64,000 nucleotides of DNA from Hymenobacter metallilatus (GTDB lineage: Bacteria; Bacteroidota; Bacteroidia; Cytophagales; Hymenobacteraceae). This document shows positions 58,633 through 64,000 of this stretch, one piece after another (position 1 is the stretch's first letter; each line of letters begins with the position of its first letter). The stretch is taken from the NCBI RefSeq assembly GCF_003944705.1, contig NZ_RWIS01000002.1, positions 310,001 to 374,000 of the forward strand, given 5' to 3'. The notes beneath the pieces were generated by a model. It made no database searches. It was not told the origin of the DNA and worked only from the letters and a program-made list of their open reading frames with translations. A program made the position numbers and the translations under genes.

Positions 58633-59268
58633 ATGGCTGTAAACTCTTTCGGTGTTACCGTTATTTCCTCTTTGCATGAGTACCGGCAGCGCGTGGCCCA
58701 CAACCCCGAGCGTGAGCTGGTGGAGCTGATTACCCTGATTCCGGACCTGGTGCTGGATATTCGCTATGCCACAGCGCGCAACCTGCTGGGCAAACCTCTG
58801 TACAAGCAGGCCCGGGCCTTTTTGCGGCGGCCGGTGGCTGAGGCGCTACGCCAGGTGCAGCAGGCCCTGCGCCGTTTGGGGCTGGGCCTGTGCGTGTACG
58901 ATGCTTACCGGCCGTATACCGTAACAGTACAGTTTTTTGAGCACGTGCGCGACGAGAAATTTGCGGCTCCGCCCTGGCGGGGCTCCCGGCACAACCGGGG
59001 CTGCTCCGTGGATGTGGGCCTCGTAGAGCAAGCCAGTGGCCGCCCGCTGCCGCTGCCCACCGACTTCGATGAGCTCCTGCCTGCTACTGATTCCCGCTAC
59101 AGCCAGCTGCCGCCGCATGTGCTCTTCAACCGCAGCATTCTGCTGGCCGCAATGAAGCTGCATGGCTTCGTGAACTATTCCGGCGAATGGTGGCACTTCG
59201 ACCATCCGAGCTGGGCCGATTTCGACTTGCTGGATTTGTCGTTTGAAGAGTTGAGTCAGGCGGGATGA
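58633..59268 (+). CDS. D-Ala-D-Ala dipeptidase (VanX/DdpX-like, M15)
   Basis: 211 residues. The M15 zinc motifs are SRHNRGCSVDVGL (S-x-H-x-x-G-x-x-x-D, about 119-131) and GEWWHFDH (E-x-x-H, about 184-191). The N-terminal LVLDIRYATARNLLGKPLY and YDAYRPYTVTVQ (catalytic Arg) are the family blocks. No signal peptide is present, so like VanX it may act on D-Ala-D-Ala in the cytoplasm, recycling peptidoglycan peptides; no van ligase genes are nearby. It starts at ATG 58633 and belongs to a short cluster with the preceding serine hydrolase. Confidence 0.92.
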   Translation: MAVNSFGVTVISSLHEYRQRVAHNPERELVELITLIPDLVLDIRYATARNLLGKPLYKQARAFLRRPVAEALRQVQQALRRLGLGLCVYDAYRPYTVTVQFFEHVRDEKFAAPPWRGSRHNRGCSVDVGLVEQASGRPLPLPTDFDELLPATDSRYSQLPPHVLFNRSILLAAMKLHGFVNYSGEWWHFDHPSWADFDLLDLSFEELSQAG

Positions 59269-59346
59269 GCAGATGAGCGGCCTGCCCACTCCGTCGGGAG
59301 TGGGGCAAGCAGGGAATCATGACACTGTTTGCCAACTTCTGCGGTG

Positions 59347-59354
59347 TATTTTTG
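59347..59354 (+). promoter_or_regulatory. TATTTTTG -7 box abutting ATG
   Basis: Perfect TA-N2-TTTG ending 5 nt before ATG 59360; a TTTG at 59328-59331 lies 15 nt further upstream, shorter than the usual spacing. Confidence 0.45.
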
Positions 59355-59359
59355 CCGTA

Positions 59360-61141
59360 ATGTTTCAATTACCTGCCACCCGCCCCTTTCTGATTTTTCT
59401 GCTGCTGAGCTTCATGCTGACAGCCCCCTGGCCGGGATACGCGGCTGATGCACCGCCCAAGCGGGAACTGCGGGGTGTCTGGATTGCTACGGTGGAAAAT
59501 ATTGACTGGCCCAGCAGCCGGGGCCTCACGCCCGAGCAGCAGCGCCGCGAATACCGCCGCATGCTCGATGAGCACCAGCAAAACGGCATTAACGCGGTGT
59601 TTGTGCAGGTGCGGCCCGCTTCCGATGCGTTTTATCAGAGCAGCCTGGAGCCCTGGAGCAAGTGGCTGACCGGGGTGCAGGGCAAAGCCCCCGCGCCCCT
59701 CTGGGACCCGCTGCCCTTCCTCATTGAGGAAGCGCACCAGCGTGGCATGGAGTTTCACGCTTGGTTTAATCCTTACCGGGCCACTATGGACACGGTTACG
59801 CGCCGCCTGGCCGCTAACCACCCCTACCGCCAGCACCCCGAGTGGTTTATGCGCTACGCCGGAAAGCTGCTGTACAATCCTGGCCTGCCCGAAGTGCGCC
59901 AGTACATCAACCGGGTTATCCTGGACGTGGTGCGCCGCTACGATATTGATGGGGTGCATTTCGACGACTATTTCTACCCCTACCCGGAAGCCAACCAGGT
60001 CATTCATGATGAAGTTGCCTTTGCCCGCTTCAACCCCGACAGCCTGTCCGTTGCCGACTGGCGGCGGCAGAATGTGAACATCCTGATCCGGGACCTGCAC
60101 GATTCTATTCATCAGGCCAAGCGCTGGGTGAAGTTTGGAATTTCGCCCTTTGGGGTGTGGCGCAACCAAACCACCGACCCCAACGGCTCGGCTACCAAAG
60201 CCTTTCAGGGCTACGACGGGCTGTACGCCGACGCGCTGGAGTGGACGCGCCAGGGCTGGATAGATTACGTGCTGCCGCAGCTGTACTGGAGCACTGGGTT
60301 TAAGGTGGCCCAGTACCCGGTGCTGGTGGAGTGGTGGGCCCGCAATGCCAACGGCCGCCACGTATACATCGGGCACGGGGCCTACCGTATGCTGGAAAGC
60401 ACCCGCTCCGATACCGTGTGGCGCAACCCCCGCGAGCTGCCCCGGCAGGTGCGCTTCAACCGCACGTTTCCGGCCGAGGTAAACGGCAGCGTGTTCTTCA
60501 GCTCCCGCTCCCTGATGGCCAACGCCCTGCACACCACCGACTCCCTGCGGCAGCATGAGTTCCGGTACCCGGCGCTGGTGCCCGCCATGCCCTGGCTGGA
60601 TGCCGTGCCGCCCCGCCCGGCCCAGCAGCTCACGGCCAGCACCCAGCTCACGGTAAACACGCTGTCCTGGCAGCCCGGCCCCGCCGCCGCCGACGGCGAC
60701 GAAGCCGCCTACTACGCACTCTACCGCTTCAACGAGGACCAGACACCCACCCCCGACGACCCCCGCAACCTGCTGGCCATCATCCGGCCGCAGGCGGGTG
60801 GCAAGCTGCAGTTTCAGGATACCACGGCCCGTTTCGGCCGCAGCTACGCTTACTACCTCACCGCCTTTGACAGGCTGCACAACGAGAGCCGCCCCATATC
60901 GGTGCGTACCAATGGCCGCCCCGCCGAGGTAATTGTGGCCCAGCAGGCGCCCCCGGAGCCGGTGCCCGCGCCCACTCCTGCTCCCGCTCCGGTGCCACCC
61001 ACCCCGCCGGTTGCCACTGTCCCGCGCCCCACCGTGCCGCGGCCCGTTGTTACCCGCCCCGGTAGTACCACCACCAAGGTCAAGGTCAAAACCAAGAGCA
61101 AGCGCGGCGGCTTCTTCCAGTGGCTGTTTGGTGGGCGGTAA
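59360..61141 (+). CDS. GHL10/DUF187 family glycoside hydrolase-like protein
   Basis: 593 residues. Signal peptide MFQLPATRPFLIFLLLSFMLT...GYAA. The GHL10 domain (about residues 38-360) begins ELRGVWIATVENIDWPS and has NGINAVFVQVRPASDAFY, GMEFHAWFNPYR, YDIDGVHFDDYFYPYPE and YVLPQLYWSTGF, a TIM barrel with conserved acidic residues. A fibronectin-III-like domain (about 430-520), a Pro-rich linker (repeated PAPTPAPAPVP) and a very basic tail (KVKVKTKSKRGGFFQWLFGG) follow. Related proteins act on denuded peptidoglycan glycan strands (DigH). The ATG at 59360 starts the signal peptide. Confidence 0.9.
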   Translation: MFQLPATRPFLIFLLLSFMLTAPWPGYAADAPPKRELRGVWIATVENIDWPSSRGLTPEQQRREYRRMLDEHQQNGINAVFVQVRPASDAFYQSSLEPWSKWLTGVQGKAPAPLWDPLPFLIEEAHQRGMEFHAWFNPYRATMDTVTRRLAANHPYRQHPEWFMRYAGKLLYNPGLPEVRQYINRVILDVVRRYDIDGVHFDDYFYPYPEANQVIHDEVAFARFNPDSLSVADWRRQNVNILIRDLHDSIHQAKRWVKFGISPFGVWRNQTTDPNGSATKAFQGYDGLYADALEWTRQGWIDYVLPQLYWSTGFKVAQYPVLVEWWARNANGRHVYIGHGAYRMLESTRSDTVWRNPRELPRQVRFNRTFPAEVNGSVFFSSRSLMANALHTTDSLRQHEFRYPALVPAMPWLDAVPPRPAQQLTASTQLTVNTLSWQPGPAAADGDEAAYYALYRFNEDQTPTPDDPRNLLAIIRPQAGGKLQFQDTTARFGRSYAYYLTAFDRLHNESRPISVRTNGRPAEVIVAQQAPPEPVPAPTPAPAPVPPTPPVATVPRPTVPRPVVTRPGSTTTKVKVKTKSKRGGFFQWLFGGR

Positions 61142-61180
61142 GTGCCCCGTGCTCCAGATCTTGGTGTACCGGGCTGCAAC

Positions 61181-61221
61181 GCAAGAAAGCCTCTTCCCCA
61201 GCGGGGAAGAGGCTTTCTTGC
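61181..61221. terminator. Bidirectional terminator, 19-bp stem
   Basis: GCAAGAAAGCCTCTTCCCC (61181-61199) pairs exactly with 61203-61221 over a 3-nt loop, between convergent stops at 61141 and 61238. Runs of T/A flank both sides. Confidence 0.88.
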
Positions 61222-61237
61222 TTGATAAGGAGCTGGT

Positions 61238-62512
61238 TTACAACGTCCGGTACTCGAACTTCACGCGGCCGGTGGAGCCGGCGGCACTGCTTTTGATGCC
61301 GGTAATGCGCAGCAGCATCATTTCACCGGTACCCCGTACGCGCACGGCGTACACGTCGTTCACGGCCACGGTGCCCAGGTCGGCGGAGGTGGTGTTCTGG
61401 AAGAGCAGCAGGCCGATGGCGTTGGCCGTAGCGGTGGTATACAGGCCCGAGGCTACCTGTACCGGCGTGAGCTTGTAGTAGCGGGTGGTATTGGCCGCTG
61501 CCAGCGTAAAGCTGGTGGTCGAAATACCCGATACAAACAGATCTTTGTTGGCAGCGGGGCCGGCCGCCGGCTCATTCAGGGCCGTTTTCAGGTTGAACGC
61601 CAGCGAATCGGAGGGTGCCCCGGACCCAAATACTACCCGGCCGGTTTTAAGCGCTGTAGCAAAGGAGGTAGGCCCCACAATGTTGATGGGAGCCGCCGTG
61701 AGTGAGGTGGAGGTGTTCTGGGCGTAGGCTACAAACGAGTACGTGAGTGTTTTGCCGTTGGAGCCAGCCGGTACGGGAGCATTTACTGTGACGGTGGTAG
61801 CCGCTCCGGCCGAAGGGCCGCGCACTACTGCCAGGCGCCGGGGCGCATCAGTGCCTACCTGCACAAAAGTGGTGAGGCTGTCCACGTTTTTGAACAGGGT
61901 AGCCGTGCTGCCCCCGGCAGGTACCGTCGAAATTCCTCCTTCATTCAGAAGGATGGAATAGCCCAGAATATCACCCGAAGACTGTTGGGTGGCGCTCAGG
62001 CCGTTGCGGTAGGTAACGGGCGTGGTACCGAATTTCAGCGTGGGCGAGTTGGCCGCCGTGTACGTGAAGCGGCGCAGGCGCTTGCTGCCGTCGGCAAAGG
62101 TCAGCGTCACATCAACCCGCACCGGGGTTTTGTTAGCCAGGTTGGCGGGCACCGTGTAGGGTACTACCTGGGTGAGAATCTGGGGCGTGCTGTTGTACTG
62201 CCCGTTGGCCGGGTACGTGCCCACCACGGCCGAGTCCAGGCGGTTTATCACCTGAAAAACGGTAATGTCCTTGAGGTTGTCGCCCGGGTTGAAGGCAACA
62301 ACTACCGGCACGGTTTCGGTGGGGGCATATTTGGTGGCCAGGGCTCCGCCCAGGGTAGTCACCAGCCCAAAGCCCGCGTTGTCCTGCAGGGTGTAGTAAT
62401 CGTCAAATTCTTCCTTTTTGCAGCTGGCCGTGGCCAGCCCCAGAGCCAGCAGCCCGGCCAGCCCCAGGGGCTGCCACCAGCGGGCGGCGAAAAGCGAACT
62501 ATATCGTGTCAT
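61238..62512 (-). CDS. Lipoprotein of SusD locus, unknown
   Basis: 424 residues. The N-terminus has a lipobox (GLATASCKKEEFDDYY). The rest is beta-rich and Thr/Ser/Ala-rich, with PTETVPVVVAFNPGDNLKDITV and KTPVRVDVTLTFADGSKRLRRFTYT looking like immunoglobulin-type strands. It lies 45 bp downstream of a SusD gene on the same strand, the usual place for surface glycan-binding lipoproteins (SusE/F-like), so a surface-exposed binding role is plausible but not shown by the sequence. A 19-bp terminator hairpin follows its stop. Confidence 0.78.
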   Translation of the reverse strand: MTRYSSLFAARWWQPLGLAGLLALGLATASCKKEEFDDYYTLQDNAGFGLVTTLGGALATKYAPTETVPVVVAFNPGDNLKDITVFQVINRLDSAVVGTYPANGQYNSTPQILTQVVPYTVPANLANKTPVRVDVTLTFADGSKRLRRFTYTAANSPTLKFGTTPVTYRNGLSATQQSSGDILGYSILLNEGGISTVPAGGSTATLFKNVDSLTTFVQVGTDAPRRLAVVRGPSAGAATTVTVNAPVPAGSNGKTLTYSFVAYAQNTSTSLTAAPINIVGPTSFATALKTGRVVFGSGAPSDSLAFNLKTALNEPAAGPAANKDLFVSGISTTSFTLAAANTTRYYKLTPVQVASGLYTTATANAIGLLLFQNTTSADLGTVAVNDVYAVRVRGTGEMMLLRITGIKSSAAGSTGRVKFEYRTL

Positions 62513-62557
62513 GCGCGAGAGAAGTAGCGAGAAGAGGAAAATTAAAGCAGGTCCTGA

Positions 62558-64000
62558 CTACGGACGGTCCCACCACAGGGGCTTGCCAATGTAGTCGTCG
62601 TTGGACGTTGCCATAGCATCGGCGAATAGCTTGGCTACGGCCTGGGGGTTATAGAGTACCTCCGTGGCGCCCGGCAGCATACGGCGGGGCCACCGGTCCT
62701 TGAAATCGGGCTTGGTGGCCAGCGTACTGTTCACATTGGTACCCGTGGGGTAGCGCAGATTAGGGTAGATAGTGGGGTCGAAATCCAGGCGGCGCAGATC
62801 CGACCACGACTCCGGATTCAGGAACAGAGCAATGTACTTCTGCTCCATGATGCGCTTGAGCGTGAGCTCCGAGGTATTCTGGGCCACGGCGCTGCTGTTC
62901 AGGTAGGTTTCTATCTGCGCCCCGGAAATAAGGGGGAAGGAAACCGGAGGCACGGAGTTGGTGCCGCCCACGCCAATTTTGGCTATGTGCGCCCGAATAC
63001 CCTCCCGGTAGGCCGCCAGGGCCCGGTTCAGGTTGCCGGCCCGGAAAGCCGCTTCGGCCTCGATAAACTTGATTTCGTGGTAAGTCAGTACCTCAAAATA
63101 GCCCAGGTCGCGGGCGTACCAGGAGCTGTAGAAATCAGTGAAGCCATTCACAATAGCCGCCGCCGAGCTGGTGCCCACGCCGGGGTCGGCGCCGGGGCTG
63201 CCGGCCGTGGCCATAATCGTCAGGCGCGGGTCCACTACGCCGGGGTAGGCGGCCCCGGCTGCGTTACCGTTCAGGTACTTAATAAGGTTGGTGGAGAAAG
63301 TAGCCGTACTGAAGTTGTTGCGGGTAGTTCCGAAAATGTTGGTAGTGCCCGTGAGTGGGGCCACCGCCACCTGAAACTGCAACTGGGCGTCATCGGCGGA
63401 GGAGGTCAGGCTCTGGTCTACCAGGGCCAGCACCCTGGCCGGGTCATAGGAGCTTTTCTTGGTAAGGTGGTTGAGCTGCCGGGCTTTCAGGCCGTTGGCA
63501 AACTTGATCCACTTCTGGGTATTGCCCTGGAACAGAATGTCGCCGGAGATGCTGGGCGAAGTCAGGTACAAAGGCCGGAAGTTCTCACCGGCCGGCTTCT
63601 GCATCAGGGCAATGCCCTCGTCGCAGAGCGTGTTGATGGTCTGGTAAATCTGCTCCTGCGAGTCGTACTTGGGCGTGTAGTTGGCCGCCCCCAGGTAGGC
63701 CTCCGAGTACGGAATGTCGCCCAGCATATCGGTGGCGTGGGCCAGCAGCATGGCCTGGATGATTTTGGCCGCCCCAATGTAGTAGGGCGAGCCTTCCTGC
63801 TCAGCGGCCTTGGTTAGCGTTGGGATGGTGCCGCCCGAGTAGAAGTAGCTGTAGTTGAAGGTGTTGGTGCTGTTGGCGTTGGTCAGAATGAACTGGTCGG
63901 AGCCTCCAATGGCCGACTTGCGCACCAGGTATTGCGTGAGGTAGGGCGTTACCAGGGAGGTAAACATCTGGGTTTGCACACCCTGGGAAATGATGCCGGG
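62558..64000 (-). CDS. RagB/SusD family outer-membrane protein (partial)
   Basis: The frame runs off the right edge; 480 C-terminal residues are visible, starting PGIISQGVQTQMFTSLVTPYL. SusD-like features: GAAKIIQAMLLAHATDMLGDIPYSEAY (the tetratricopeptide-type helix with conserved aromatic/acidic residues), YESWYARDLGYFEVLTYHEIKFIEAEAAFR-like stretch (read FYSSWYARDLGYFEVLTYHEI) and RIMEQKYIALFLNPESWSDLRRLDFDP. In such systems SusD is a lid over the SusC TonB-dependent transporter, whose gene should lie just outside the window. The N-terminal lipobox is not visible. Confidence 0.92.
   Translation of the reverse strand, partial: PGIISQGVQTQMFTSLVTPYLTQYLVRKSAIGGSDQFILTNANSTNTFNYSYFYSGGTIPTLTKAAEQEGSPYYIGAAKIIQAMLLAHATDMLGDIPYSEAYLGAANYTPKYDSQEQIYQTINTLCDEGIALMQKPAGENFRPLYLTSPSISGDILFQGNTQKWIKFANGLKARQLNHLTKKSSYDPARVLALVDQSLTSSADDAQLQFQVAVAPLTGTTNIFGTTRNNFSTATFSTNLIKYLNGNAAGAAYPGVVDPRLTIMATAGSPGADPGVGTSSAAAIVNGFTDFYSSWYARDLGYFEVLTYHEIKFIEAEAAFRAGNLNRALAAYREGIRAHIAKIGVGGTNSVPPVSFPLISGAQIETYLNSSAVAQNTSELTLKRIMEQKYIALFLNPESWSDLRRLDFDPTIYPNLRYPTGTNVNSTLATKPDFKDRWPRRMLPGATEVLYNPQAVAKLFADAMATSNDDYIGKPLWWDRP

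Noticed and set aside
59369..60880. 503-codon frame antisense to the GHL10 gene
   Set aside because: Antisense shadow; no start context and no recognisable domain.

Overview
The window looks like a chromosomal segment of a GC-rich member of the Bacteroidota, most likely Hymenobacteraceae (Hymenobacter-like). The support is: type IX secretion C-terminal sorting domains, a SusD/RagB outer-membrane protein, an AraC regulator with an N-terminal membrane domain, an M61 peptidase, Bacteroidota-type promoter boxes (TA-N2-TTTG) and almost no Shine-Dalgarno sequences. Many reading frames can be extended upstream only through TTG or GTG codons; the ATG chosen here is usually the one that begins a signal peptide or sits just after a TA-N2-TT promoter-like box. 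There are no rRNA genes, CRISPR arrays, transposases or phage genes.

Layout. 0-11.9 kb: N-terminal part of an ABC exporter, metallo-beta-lactamase-fold hydrolase, small secreted protein, M61 peptidase, methyltransferase, two PAP2 phosphatases flanking tRNA-Leu(CAG), a large GAF protein, a lipoprotein and a T9SS cargo protein. 12-16 kb: PBP4-type DD-carboxypeptidase, a SerB-SerA fusion and a VOC protein. 16.4-22.3 kb: complete RND efflux operon (adaptor, pump, outer-membrane channel). 22.4-30 kb: serine hydrolase, DUF421 membrane protein, GNAT acetyltransferase, aldo/keto reductase, YdeI-like protein, class D beta-lactamase and D-aminoacylase-like amidohydrolase. 30-50.5 kb: alpha-glucan region with two tandem GH13 enzymes (one lipoprotein, one without a signal), a secreted GH31, a branching enzyme, half of a GT-B glycosyltransferase and a GH31 without a signal, interspersed with an esterase, a membrane protein with a divergent AraC regulator, a YceI protein and gamma-glutamyltransferase. 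50.5-52.4 kb: an AT-rich island with two genes, a lipoprotein broken or switched at a G6 tract and a likely outer-membrane barrel. 52.4-61.2 kb: alpha/beta hydrolase carrying an in-frame repeat insertion, T9SS cargo, rhomboid protease, a plug-domain membrane protein, a class A-like serine hydrolase, a VanX-like dipeptidase and a DUF187/GHL10 hydrolase. 61.2-64 kb: the distal end of a SusCD-type locus (SusD and a lipoprotein).

Two themes run through the window. The first is glycan uptake and alpha-glucan turnover: extracellular GH13 and GH31 enzymes, the SusD locus, and putatively cytoplasmic GH13, GH31 and branching enzymes. The second is cell-wall and beta-lactam-fold enzymes: PBP4, three serine beta-lactamase-fold proteins, the DD-dipeptidase and GHL10. 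Intergenic spaces carry several families of long palindromic repeats, some with perfect arms of 32-53 bp, usually just after stop codons; one copy is translated inside a hydrolase. The most unusual content is the AT-rich island, whose lipoprotein has three DLN..G repeats resembling a MABP-type beta-prism and a frameshifted signal peptide.
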